DNA of 64,000 nucleotides from assembly GCF_009764355.1 (NCBI RefSeq), contig NZ_LNUA01000033.1:112607-176606 (forward strand), in the 5' to 3' direction. Below the pieces are notes generated by a model. It was not told the DNA's origin. It did not search any database and saw only the letters and a program-made list of their open reading frames with translations. This document shows positions 34,306 through 41,917 of the stretch, piece after piece. How positions within the stretch are numbered: position 1 is the stretch's first letter; every line of letters starts with the position of its first letter. Made by a program: the position numbers and the translations under genes. The stretch is from Companilactobacillus bobalius (GTDB taxonomy: Bacteria; Bacillota; Bacilli; Lactobacillales; Lactobacillaceae).

Positions 34306-34584
34306 TTAATTTTTATTATATTCAGGATCATCCAAATCCCGTTCAATATCTACACCATATAACTTATTAACAGCTGAATCCTTAGGAGCTGGATGAACAA
34401 CTACTATTGCAATAGCGCCCTTACTACTTACATAACCAACAAAGGTGGTTACTTCTTCTACATAATAGGCCAAACCATCTGTATGAATGATATATTGTCC
34501 AGCAACGGGCATACTTTCAATGTAAACTTTATTCATGCGGATATAGTCGTCGCCTTCGTGAAGCACGATTAATACTTTATACAA
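34306..34584 (-). CDS. Small protein of unknown function
   Basis: A 92-residue protein starting at TTG with AAAAGGGTG 8 bases upstream. The sequence has alternating beta-strand pattern (MNKVYIESMPVAGQYIIHTDGLAYYVEEV, then GAIAIVVVHPAPK) and a charged tail. No signal peptide. Not a recognised family. It is divergent from proB (102 bases between starts). Confidence 0.7.
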   Translation of the reverse strand: MYKVLIVLHEGDDYIRMNKVYIESMPVAGQYIIHTDGLAYYVEEVTTFVGYVSSKGAIAIVVVHPAPKDSAVNKLYGVDIERDLDDPEYNKN

Positions 34585-34686
34585 TTTAAATACACCCTTT
34601 TCTTATTTCACTTCTTGCCTTAGCATAATAATATTAGTGTTAAATAGTCAACAAACTTAATCAATTATTTTTAGAGGATGGAAAAA

Positions 34687-35499
34687 ATGCAAAATAAGCG
34701 CCAAATTTATGGTGATCGAATCGTAGTCAAAGTTGGTACTAGTACTCTGATTCGTCAAAACAGCAAAATCAACTTAGAAGTTATTAAAGAACTAGCTCAT
34801 GTACTTAGCACTTTAAAAAAAGATGGTAAAGATGTCGTTCTTGTTTCATCTGGAGCTATTGGTGTCGGTATGGGGGTACTGGGAATCGATAAGCGTCCTA
34901 TCAAAATTTCCAAACAACAAGCTGTTGCCGCTGTTGGACAAGCAGAATTGATGCAGATTTACAATGAAGCCTTTCACGAATATGGAATGTCAGTCGCCCA
35001 AATGTTGATTACTCGTGATATAATCGATTATCCCGAAAGTCATACTAATGTGATGAACAGTTTCCAAGAATTGATGTCAATGGACAATGCCATCCCTATC
35101 GTCAACGAAAATGATACTGTAACTGTTTCTGAATTGGATCATCACACTAAATTTGGTGATAACGACCAATTGTCGGCTATCGTAACTAATTTAGTCGATG
35201 CTGATTTATTAATCATGTTATCAGATATTGATGGTTTCTATTCAGCTAATCCACTCAAAGTTCCTGATGCTCATTTAATCGACAGTATCAACAAAATCAA
35301 TCCTGATATTATTGCCGCTGCTGGTGGTCACGGAACTAAATATGGAACTGGTGGTATGACAACTAAACTAAAAGCCGCAGAATTAATTTTGAAACATAAT
35401 CAACAGATGGTTCTTACAAATGGTAAAAATCCTGATGTTATTTTCAATATTCTTTCCGGCGATGCAGTTGGGACTCTCTTCTCCAAAAACATTCAATGA
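34687..35499 (+). CDS. proB: Glutamate 5-kinase
   Basis: A 270-residue enzyme phosphorylating glutamate to gamma-glutamyl phosphate, first step of proline synthesis. The amino-acid-kinase core is clear: VVKVGTSTL, VLVSSGAIGVG, NENDTVTVSELDHHTKFGDNDQLSA, and GTGGMTTKLKAAE. It lacks the C-terminal PUA domain found in longer ProB proteins, which is common in lactic acid bacteria. ATG 34687 is used because GAGG lies 9 bases upstream; an ATG at 34678 abuts that site. First gene of proB-marR, followed by proA. Confidence 0.93.
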   Translation: MQNKRQIYGDRIVVKVGTSTLIRQNSKINLEVIKELAHVLSTLKKDGKDVVLVSSGAIGVGMGVLGIDKRPIKISKQQAVAAVGQAELMQIYNEAFHEYGMSVAQMLITRDIIDYPESHTNVMNSFQELMSMDNAIPIVNENDTVTVSELDHHTKFGDNDQLSAIVTNLVDADLLIMLSDIDGFYSANPLKVPDAHLIDSINKINPDIIAAAGGHGTKYGTGGMTTKLKAAELILKHNQQMVLTNGKNPDVIFNILSGDAVGTLFSKNIQ

Positions 35500-35515
35500 C
35501 CTACAGGAGGAAAAT

Positions 35516-35941
35516 ATGAACAACGAATACCCTATTGCCAAAGCTATCGTTACTTTGATTACTAGTTACAAGAATCTCGCTACTAAAAGAATTCGACCTT
35601 TGGGACTCTACCCTGGTCAGGATATGATTCTACTGGAATTATTCAAAAATAATAATGTTTCACAAAATAAATTAGTCACTACTTTATGTGTCGACCACTC
35701 AACTATTGCCAAATCAATCAACCGTATGACTAAAGCTGGCTTGGTAACAACTTCTAAATCTAAAGAAGATAAACGTATAACACTCGTTAGCTTAACTAAC
35801 AGTGGTACTGAAATGGCAAAAAAACTACACGCTATTCTTTTGGAAGCTGAAAAAAGTACCACTGAAGGTTTAAGTACTGAGGAACAACGTCTCTTCTTAG
35901 AAATGATTGGCAAGATTAGTCAAAATATTAATAACAGTTAA
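35516..35941 (+). CDS. MarR-family transcriptional regulator within the proline locus
   Basis: A 141-residue MarR protein, ATG 35516 with a strong AGGAGG 7 bases upstream. The winged helix is at about residues 45-95 (VSQNKLVTTLCVDHSTIAKSINRMTKAGLVTTSKSKEDKRITLVSLT). It lies 16 bases after proB and before the proA promoter. Control of the proline genes or of a local stress response is plausible but not shown. Confidence 0.87.
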   Translation: MNNEYPIAKAIVTLITSYKNLATKRIRPLGLYPGQDMILLELFKNNNVSQNKLVTTLCVDHSTIAKSINRMTKAGLVTTSKSKEDKRITLVSLTNSGTEMAKKLHAILLEAEKSTTEGLSTEEQRLFLEMIGKISQNINNS

Positions 35942-35946
35942 ATATG

Positions 35947-35974
35947 TTGACAGCCACATAAAATAGAGTAGAAT
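35947..35974 (+). promoter_or_regulatory. Promoter upstream of the proA leader
   Basis: A perfect TTGACA, a 16-base spacer and TAGAAT, only 6 bases after the marR stop. It would transcribe about 80 nt to the terminator at 36031-36059. A second, extended -10 (TGATATACT, 36083-36091) lies after the terminator and can drive proA itself. Confidence 0.65.
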
Positions 35975-36030
35975 ACTAATTACGTTGACAACAACACAAC
36001 GCAAAAAAATTAAAATTACTTAGACAAGAA

Positions 36031-36059
36031 AGTAGTGGACATTGGTCCACTATTTTTTT
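36031..36059 (+). terminator. Terminator or attenuator before proA
   Basis: TAGTGGAC (36033-36040) and GTCCACTA (36045-36052) with seven T's. ACGCAAAAAAAT at 35999-36010 is perfectly complementary to the T tract and GCGT (36052-36063), and AAAGTAGT (36028-36035) to ACTACTTT just after it. These alternative pairings may allow antitermination, or simply reflect bidirectional use. Confidence 0.7.
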
Positions 36060-36125
36060 GCGTAACTACTTTTTCCAATAACTGATATACTTAAAACATT
36101 AGAAAGCGTTTTAGGAGTGAAAATA

Positions 36126-37373
36126 ATGACTAATCTCGAAGAAATGGGCCAAAAAGCCCAAGATGCTGCCTTTGAATTAGGACAACTAGGTTCCAAAGAA
36201 AAAAATACAGCCCTTTTGACTATGGCCGACAGTCTAGTATTGAATACTAAGGAAATTGTCGCTGCTAACAAAGAGGACTATGACAAAGCTAAGGAGAACG
36301 GTACTAAAAAAGCGATGCTTGATCGTTTGTTGCTTACACCTGATCGTATCAATGATATGGCTAACGGCTTACGTCAAGTTGTCGAACTACCTGACCCCAT
36401 TGGCAAAGTTGATCGTGGCTGGCAAACAACTAGCGGGCTCGACATTACTCAAGAGCGTGTCCCCTTAGGTGTTATTGGAATGATTTACGAAGCTCGTCCT
36501 AACGTTACCGTTGATGCCGCCGGCTTATGTTTTAAAGCCGGTAATGCTGTTATTTTGCGTGGTGGTAAGGAAGCTATCAATTCCAACATTGCTCTCTCAG
36601 AAACTTTACGTCATGCCCTTCAAAAAGTCGGTATTAACCAAGATGCTGTTCAATTGATCGATGATGTTAGTCATGAAACAGCTCAAAAAATGATGGAATT
36701 GAACCAATACATTGATGTCTTGATTCCTCGTGGTAGTGGTAAATTTATCAAGATGGTCGTCGACAAAGCTAAAGTTCCGATTATTGAAACCGGTGCTGGT
36801 AATTGCCATATCTATGTTGATAAGGATGCCGATTTGGACAAAGCTCTTAAGATTATCATCAATGCCAAAGTTCAGCGCCCTTCCGTTTGCAATGCCGCTG
36901 AAAAAGTAATTTTACATCGCGACATTGCTAATCAATTTTTGCCTGAACTTTTTGATGCTTTAAGAGCTAATAGTGTTGAAGTCCGTGGCGACACTTTATC
37001 TAAAGCTATCGTACCTGATATTGTGCCTGCTACTGAAGAAGATTGGGGTACCGAATACGACGACTATATTATTGCCATTAAAATTGTCGATTCAATTGAC
37101 GATGCTATCAAACACATCAACAAATACAACACTAAGCATAGCGAATCAATTATTACCGAAAACTATAGTAGCAGTCGCCAATTCATGAAACAAATTGATG
37201 CCGCAGTTGTTTACACTAACGCCTCAACTCGTTTCACTGATGGGCAACAATTCGGTTTCGGTGCTGAAATTGGTATTAGTACTCAAAAGCTACACGCTAG
37301 AGGTCCCATGGGTGCCAACGAACTAACAACAACAAAGTATCTGGTACAAGGCGATGGACAAATCAGAAAATAA
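36126..37373 (+). CDS. proA: Glutamate-5-semialdehyde dehydrogenase
   Basis: A 415-residue NADPH-dependent aldehyde dehydrogenase-family enzyme that reduces gamma-glutamyl phosphate to glutamate-5-semialdehyde. Motifs: VPLGVIGMIYEARPNVTVDAA, LRGGKEAINSN, IPRGSGKFIK, and the catalytic Cys in RPSVCNAAEK. ATG 36126 follows TTAGGAG at 8 bases; a GTG 9 bases earlier overlaps it. It makes the ProB product's next step; proC is not in the window. Confidence 0.94.
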   Translation: MTNLEEMGQKAQDAAFELGQLGSKEKNTALLTMADSLVLNTKEIVAANKEDYDKAKENGTKKAMLDRLLLTPDRINDMANGLRQVVELPDPIGKVDRGWQTTSGLDITQERVPLGVIGMIYEARPNVTVDAAGLCFKAGNAVILRGGKEAINSNIALSETLRHALQKVGINQDAVQLIDDVSHETAQKMMELNQYIDVLIPRGSGKFIKMVVDKAKVPIIETGAGNCHIYVDKDADLDKALKIIINAKVQRPSVCNAAEKVILHRDIANQFLPELFDALRANSVEVRGDTLSKAIVPDIVPATEEDWGTEYDDYIIAIKIVDSIDDAIKHINKYNTKHSESIITENYSSSRQFMKQIDAAVVYTNASTRFTDGQQFGFGAEIGISTQKLHARGPMGANELTTTKYLVQGDGQIRK

Positions 37374-37824
37374 AATTCAACCTATCAAACAAATCACCGA
37401 TAAACACAGGCAACTATTTTTAGAGGCCGATCCGTCTCAAGAAATAATTAAAAGCTATTTACCACGAGCCTATAAATTTGAATTAGTCTGTGGAAAAGAT
37501 TTATTGGGCGTGGTTTTACTGTTAGACACTCACCCAAAAACAGTGGAAATTGTGAATATTGCTGTGGATGGAAAACATCGTAATCATGGTCTAGGCGAGT
37601 ATCTAATTAACTTTACTTGTGATTGGGCTAAGAAACACAATTACAAGACAATTGAAATTGGAACTGGTAGCACTAGTTTTGCACAACTCTACCTTTATCA
37701 AAAATGCGGTTTTCGAGTTGTTAACATTGATAACAATTTTTTTGTTGATAACTATTCCGAACCAATCATCGAAAATAAATTAGTTTTAAAAGATATGATT
37801 AGACTCAAAAAGGTACTTCCGTGA
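37354..37824 (+). CDS. GNAT-family N-acetyltransferase
   Basis: A 156-residue acetyltransferase. The acetyl-CoA motif is VEIVNIAVDGKHRNHGLGEYLINFTCDWAKK (about 68-98), then IEIGTGSTSFAQLYLYQKCGFR. It overlaps the end of proA by 20 bases in another frame and so is translationally coupled to it. The acceptor substrate cannot be named; the co-transcription with proA may be incidental. Confidence 0.88.
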   Translation: MDKSENKIQPIKQITDKHRQLFLEADPSQEIIKSYLPRAYKFELVCGKDLLGVVLLLDTHPKTVEIVNIAVDGKHRNHGLGEYLINFTCDWAKKHNYKTIEIGTGSTSFAQLYLYQKCGFRVVNIDNNFFVDNYSEPIIENKLVLKDMIRLKKVLP

Positions 37825-37842
37825 ACGGAAGTACCTTTTTTT
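37807..37842. terminator. Bidirectional terminator
   Basis: AAAAAGGTACTTCCG and CGGAAGTACCTTTTT, a perfect 15-bp stem with a 4-base loop. It serves the GNAT gene and the convergent gene ending at 37841. Confidence 0.92.
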
Positions 37843-38902
37843 AGTTACGATATTGTGCAGCTATAGTTTCAGTGTTCTTTCTGGTTTCGTTCATAACACT
37901 AATTTGATATGCTTCCATAGTAGTTTGAACAGTATTCCAGTAATTAATGGCATCGGTTTGACGATGTGTTTCTTGGGCTACGTTATTTAACATTTCATTA
38001 TTCTTCTTAAGTTCTGATGTTACCTTACTTGTGGCACTTCTAATTTCTTGTGTAATTTCTGAAGTCGCATTTTTAATTGCATCAGTAAGAGTATCTTTCA
38101 TTTCTTCAATTTTTTGATTTTGACCCACATATCTCAGGGCTTTTTCCCAAGTGGGAACTCCCTCTAATAGGGTTTTATATATTTCAAAAAAGTAATGCAT
38201 ATTATCAGTCGCCGTTTTAGGAAAATATACAATGTTTTGTCGAATAACTTCACTATAATAACTTAATTTATATTCTGCCTGGTTTTTATCAAGCTTGACT
38301 TGATCTGTAAAAGCCGAATAAATTGGTGTCAAACTTGAATCATATTTAAATTTTTCTTTCAAAGTAGTATCACTGCAGTCATGATCTTGACAATATTTCT
38401 TATCAGCATTTAGGATGCTATTCTTTTTTGAAACTATTAAATGATTTTTTAAACTTGCAATCGGTTGAGAAATTCTATATCCACGTTTGGCAAAAGAATG
38501 GAAAATAATTCCCAGAATTAAAAGAGGTATTCCCAGAATACGTGTAATTGGAATTATCCACATAATAATACCTAATACAATAGCTCTATTAGAAAATGTT
38601 CTTCGGAAATAATCAATCGGTTTAGTCTGTGGCAACATTCCATTATGCTTAGCACAATATGCTTCTTCATTAGGATGACGACATACATATGCAAAATCCT
38701 CATATCGACCATCAATTTGATCTACTTTTTGATTGAACGACTCTGTATATTGATTGACATCTTGAATAAATTCTTTGCCTAATTGTTCCAATTCTAATTT
38801 GGCTCCAATTAGAGATTTCATGTGTCCTACAAGTTCTTTCAAGGGCATTTGATTCAATCTTTCAGTGTCATCAAAAGACCAATCATAGTTGTAATTACCC
38901 AT
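37841..38902 (-). CDS. Membrane protein with Cys/His motif and coiled-coil tail, function unknown
   Basis: A 353-residue protein. The N-terminal ~75 residues are helical. A Cys/His cluster (YVCRHPNEEAYCAKH, residues about 78-92) may bind metal, and CQDHDC occurs near 175. Two adjacent hydrophobic segments (RAIVLGIIMWIIPI, ILGIPLLILGIIFHSF) lie at about 115-145. The C-terminal ~100 residues are a Thr/Ser/Asn-rich coiled coil (ITQEIRSATSKVTSELKKNNEML). No family recognised. No good ribosome site precedes this ATG; see the overlapping small gene. Confidence 0.65.
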   Translation of the reverse strand: MGNYNYDWSFDDTERLNQMPLKELVGHMKSLIGAKLELEQLGKEFIQDVNQYTESFNQKVDQIDGRYEDFAYVCRHPNEEAYCAKHNGMLPQTKPIDYFRRTFSNRAIVLGIIMWIIPITRILGIPLLILGIIFHSFAKRGYRISQPIASLKNHLIVSKKNSILNADKKYCQDHDCSDTTLKEKFKYDSSLTPIYSAFTDQVKLDKNQAEYKLSYYSEVIRQNIVYFPKTATDNMHYFFEIYKTLLEGVPTWEKALRYVGQNQKIEEMKDTLTDAIKNATSEITQEIRSATSKVTSELKKNNEMLNNVAQETHRQTDAINYWNTVQTTMEAYQISVMNETRKNTETIAAQYRN

Positions 38903-38991
38903 CTTCGATCATTTTCAAATGACTTAGCTTCATTCATGGCTGCCTCAGCATCCTCTATAGTACTAGCCGTATATTCAACATTTTCTTTCAT
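38854..38991 (-). CDS. Short ORF overlapping the start of the Cys/His membrane protein gene
   Basis: A 45-residue frame starting at ATG 38991 with an excellent GGAGGG upstream. Its sequence (MKENVEYTASTIEDAEAAMNEAKSFENDRRW...) is soluble and helical and overlaps the next gene by 49 bases in another frame. Either translational coupling delivers ribosomes to the next ATG, or one base has been lost near 38895-38905 and this is the true N-terminus of the 353-residue protein (it reads RRWGNYNYDW across frames). Confidence 0.5.
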   Translation of the reverse strand: MKENVEYTASTIEDAEAAMNEAKSFENDRRWVITTMIGLLMTLKD

Positions 38992-39032
38992 ATTTAAACC
39001 CTCCACTTAATATCTAGGGCAATTATATGAAA

Positions 39033-39057
39033 TCAATGTGTCACCATATGACATTGA
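39033..39057. promoter_or_regulatory. Inverted repeat upstream of the 38991 gene
   Basis: TCAATGT-GTCA and TATGACATTGA form a near-perfect palindrome about 40 bases before the ATG. The same CAATGTCA half-site recurs upstream of the gene starting at 33141. Confidence 0.4.
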
Positions 39058-39073
39058 GACAAAATCAAACAAA

Positions 39074-39098
39074 AAAGCCCATAAAATTATGGACTTTT
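39074..39098 (-). terminator. Terminator of the 39504 gene
   Basis: AAAG-c-CCATA pairs with TATGG-a-CTTT. On the minus strand a T run follows the stem. It overlaps the stop of the gene ending at 39097. Confidence 0.65.
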
Positions 39099-39504
39099 AA
39101 TTTTTCTTAGATAGCGTAACTGAGTGCTTAATAAATTTATAGATATGTAAATCCTTAGCAATCAACAGTATGTCACCCACCATTACAGCTACAACAATGA
39201 CGGATAAAAAGATAATCTGCCCAAATGATGATGCATCCAATTGAAAACCTTGGAATCTCAAATCGGTCAACACTGCATAGACGATATAACCGATAATCAA
39301 AAATTCAATAAATTCGAAGGGTCCTTGAAATCGGGCTCCAAAGCGCTGATCTAGTTTTCTATCTAACGTACTTAGTTTTTCATCAGAAAAGAAAGATAAT
39401 TCTATTATCGTGTTCCTCATGTTTAAAATTATTTCCAAAAGTAAAAGTAAGAGCCAAAACAAGAAAATCGACATGAATCCTATAAAATAGTCACTAGATA
39501 ACAT
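39097..39504 (-). CDS. Membrane protein of unknown function
   Basis: A 135-residue protein with three predicted spans: an N-terminal one (SSDYFIGFMSIFLFWLLLLLLEIIL), one at about 75-95 (FIEFLIIGYIVYAVL) and one at about 105-130 (FGQIIFLSVIVVAVMVGDILLIA). ATG 39504 is preceded by AAAGGA; an ATG 15 bases earlier overlaps it. No family recognised. It stands alone between the dehydrogenase and the Cys/His protein. Confidence 0.7.
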   Translation of the reverse strand: MLSSDYFIGFMSIFLFWLLLLLLEIILNMRNTIIELSFFSDEKLSTLDRKLDQRFGARFQGPFEFIEFLIIGYIVYAVLTDLRFQGFQLDASSFGQIIFLSVIVVAVMVGDILLIAKDLHIYKFIKHSVTLSKKN

Positions 39505-39589
39505 TATTTTTCCTTTCATATATCTAACTCAATTTTAAATACTTCTGTCGAATTTCTCAAGTTACTTTCACTTTGTAAACGAAAACATA

Positions 39590-40534
39590 TTAATAACCTA
39601 GTGAGTAATTGACCACATTTTCAACAACTTCACCATTTTCAACGTATGACTTAAGATTACGTTTGAAAATATCAAAGGCACGTTCTTCATAATGAACGCT
39701 CATTCCTGCATCATGTGGCGTGATAATAACGTTCTTCATATCCCAAAGTGGACTGTCACTTGGTAATGGCTCTGGTGTAGTTACATCCAAAGCAGCACCA
39801 GCAATAGCTTCATCATTCAAAGCCTCAACCAAATCATCCATATTAGTTGTCTTGCCACGACCAATATTAATGTAATAAGCCTTCTTAGACATAGCATCGA
39901 ATAAATCTTTATTGAAGATACCTAAAGTTTCGTCTGTGTCTGGTAAGGCATTGATCACAAAGTGAACTTCATTGATTCTGTTAGAAAGTTCTGACATAGG
40001 AATCATTTCATCGATATATTCGGCTGGTTTATCACTGTGACGAACACCGATAGTCTTCATACCCAAAGCCTTGGCGTATTTAGCAATCAGAGTTCCAATA
40101 TGACCAACACCGACAATCATGACAGTCTTGTTATAAACTTCGTCATAACCTTCATCATGCTTCCACTCTCTTGCATCTTGATGTCTTGCTGTCAAATTCA
40201 TGCGACGAACAAACATTAACATATAAGCCAAAGTTTGTTCCGCAATATTAATTGCATTAGCACCTGATCCATTAGTTAAAATAACGCCTTTACTATTTAA
40301 TTCAGGTAATGGCAGTGCATCAACACCTGCACGGACAACTTGAATCCAATTTAAAGTATCGCTTTTAACTACGGCGTCCTTCAAAGTATTGGACCAATCA
40401 TAAAGTACTTCCACACCATCAAAATCTTCTGGTGTCACCTGTTTGGGAGATACAACTTGTAAATCAATATTAGAAATTGATTCGATCTTCTCTCGTTGTT
40501 TTTTGGTTAAATTAACTAAACTAAGAACTTTCAT
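39590..40534 (-). CDS. D-2-hydroxyacid dehydrogenase
   Basis: A 314-residue NAD(P)-dependent oxidoreductase. Rossmann motif VGVGHIGTLIAKYAKALGM (about 140-158), substrate Arg region INIGRGKTTNMDDL, catalytic Glu in DVTTPEPLP and His in ITPHDAGMS. The pair of domains and length fit the family that interconverts 2-oxo acids and D-hydroxy acids; it lacks features of D-lactate dehydrogenase LdhA, so glyoxylate/hydroxypyruvate or branched 2-oxo acids are likelier. GAGG lies 7 bases before the ATG. Confidence 0.88.
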   Translation of the reverse strand: MKVLSLVNLTKKQREKIESISNIDLQVVSPKQVTPEDFDGVEVLYDWSNTLKDAVVKSDTLNWIQVVRAGVDALPLPELNSKGVILTNGSGANAINIAEQTLAYMLMFVRRMNLTARHQDAREWKHDEGYDEVYNKTVMIVGVGHIGTLIAKYAKALGMKTIGVRHSDKPAEYIDEMIPMSELSNRINEVHFVINALPDTDETLGIFNKDLFDAMSKKAYYINIGRGKTTNMDDLVEALNDEAIAGAALDVTTPEPLPSDSPLWDMKNVIITPHDAGMSVHYEERAFDIFKRNLKSYVENGEVVENVVNYSLGY

Positions 40535-40639
40535 CTTTCTACCTCATTTTTAATTTTAGGTTATGCTCCTACTATATAGCAAAAACTACCCAATATTTAA
40601 TTGTTTGTCAAAAAATATTCGGAATGTATGATACAATAT

Positions 40640-40717
40640 TACACGTTGCTCATTATTTGATTTATTTTACTATTTGTGTTAGTGATGGTTGCCCCGTATT
40701 GGTGGGACAATTTTTTT
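40640..40717 (+). ncRNA. Candidate short RNA upstream of glpF
   Basis: TTGTCA, a 16-base spacer and TATGAT (about 40609-40637) would start a transcript of about 75 nt ending at a terminator: TTG-c-CCC (40689-40695) with GGG-a-CAA (40704-40710) and seven T's. No ORF is inside. The glpF promoter lies downstream, so this is a separate unit or an attenuated leader. Confidence 0.4.
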
Positions 40718-40765
40718 ATGTTAATTTGCACTCTTGAAAGACAAATTAGAGCGAATTACAAACGA

Positions 40766-40794
40766 TTGACCCATTTTTGAGTGAATTTTAATAT
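40766..40794 (+). promoter_or_regulatory. Promoter of the glycerol facilitator gene
   Basis: TTGACC, a 17-base spacer, TAATAT. Another -10-like TATAAT lies at about 40813 closer to the gene. Confidence 0.65.
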
Positions 40795-40863
40795 TCGTGT
40801 TTTACTAACTATAATATAAATCTAATGAGAAAATTTAAATTATATTTAGGGGTAGTATCTATT

Positions 40864-41583
40864 ATGCACTATACGTTGTTAGTACGTTGTGTCGCTGAAT
40901 TTATCGGAACAGCCATCATGGTTGCCCTCGGTAACGGTTCTGTTGCCAACGTTGAATTAAAAGGAACAAAAGGTTTCCACGGTGGGTGGATTTTGATTGG
41001 ATTTGGTTATGGTATCGGTGTTATGATTCCAGCCATGATGTTTGGTCCCATCTCTGGTGGACAAATTAATCCGGCCATGACATTGGCACTTGCCTTCAAC
41101 GGAGAATTCCCATGGGCTGAAGTCGGTCCATATATCATTTCTCAATTCTTAGGTGCCATCTTCGGTCAATTGATGATCGTTGCCGCCTACAAACCTTATT
41201 ACAATCAGACTGAAAACGTCGAAAGTATCTTGGGAACATTCTCAACTATCGATGCTGAAAACAGTCGTATCAACGGATTTATTAACGAATTTATTGGAAC
41301 ATTTATTTTAGTCTTTGGTGCCGTTGCTTTGACATCAGATCACATTGATCCACGTGCCGACTTTATCGGATTAGGATTCTTAGTTATGTGTTTAGTTGTT
41401 TCATTTGGTGGACCAACAGGACCTGCCTTGAATCCAGCTCGTGACTTAGGACCACGTCTATTGCATGCATTATTACCTTTAAATCCAAAAGGTTCTTCTC
41501 AATGGAAATACAGCTGGGTTCCAGTTGTTGCTCCAATCTTAGGTGCGGTTTGTGCCGTTAAGTTATATGGAGCATTCTTCTAA
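40864..41583 (+). CDS. glpF: Glycerol facilitator (aquaglyceroporin, MIP family)
   Basis: A 239-residue six-span channel. Both pore signatures are present: GGQINPAMTLALA and GPALNPARDLGPR. The Asp after the second NPAR is typical of glycerol-conducting GlpF rather than water-only aquaporins. ATG 40864 has AGGGG 11 bases upstream; an upstream in-frame ATG (40825) sits in the promoter region. Structured repeats begin three bases after the stop. No glpK or glpO in the window. Confidence 0.92.
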   Translation: MHYTLLVRCVAEFIGTAIMVALGNGSVANVELKGTKGFHGGWILIGFGYGIGVMIPAMMFGPISGGQINPAMTLALAFNGEFPWAEVGPYIISQFLGAIFGQLMIVAAYKPYYNQTENVESILGTFSTIDAENSRINGFINEFIGTFILVFGAVALTSDHIDPRADFIGLGFLVMCLVVSFGGPTGPALNPARDLGPRLLHALLPLNPKGSSQWKYSWVPVVAPILGAVCAVKLYGAFF

Positions 41584-41585
41584 AG

Positions 41586-41714
41586 AGAGCGTGTAACAGG
41601 GACGGTTAGCCTCCGAGGATTTGCCTAAGAAGTGGAATTATCCGTTGAACTTTGCGGATGATTTCACTTCTGTAGCAAACCGGAAAAGGTTGTCCCTGTG
41701 GAACGTATTTCAAT
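41586..41714 (+). repeat. Long-hairpin repeat, type II unit 1
   Basis: About 129 bp right after glpF. ACAGGGAC pairs with GTCCCTGT at the ends. Inside, TTTGC-cta-AGAAGTG...ATTATCCG pairs with CGGATGAT...CACTTCT-gta-GCAAA. It shares its frame (GAGCGTG start, CCTGTGGAACG end) with unit 2. No coding potential. Confidence 0.75.
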
Positions 41715-41861
41715 AGAGCGTGGAACAAGCCGGTTAGATTCTGAGCATTTGCAGGACTTTGCGAATTGGCTGCGTAGCAGACAGTTCGTGAAGTCAGGCA
41801 AAGCACAGGAATCTGGCCTGTGGAACGCGTTTCCACTATAAAACATAGAACCATGGTTATT
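41715..41861 (+). repeat. Long-hairpin repeat, type II unit 2
   Basis: About 147 bp. AGATTC-TG, TTTGC, ACTT, CGAA and GCTGC on the left pair in order with GCAG, TTCG, AAGT, GCAAA and CAG-GAATCT on the right, with small symmetric internal loops. The core (about 85 bp and more) is identical to the reverse complement of 63874-64000, so the two are recent copies. Confidence 0.82.
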
Positions 41862-41873
41862 AATATAAAAGCA

Positions 41874-41917
41874 AAAATAAGAGCTATAACTTCGCAACAG
41901 AAGTTATAGCTCTTTTT
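41874..41917. terminator. Bidirectional terminator between glpF repeats and ABC permease
   Basis: GAGCTATAACTTC (41881-41893) and GAAGTTATAGCTC (41900-41912), a perfect 13-bp stem with TTTTT on the right and A/T-rich left flank. Confidence 0.88.

Noticed and set aside
35942..36125. T-box riboswitch before proA
   Set aside because: The conserved T-box sequence (GGTGGNACCGCG type) and specifier loop are absent.
41606..41897. Short minus-strand frames in the type II repeats
   Set aside because: They are by-products of the hairpin repeat, lack ribosome sites and are not kept between units.
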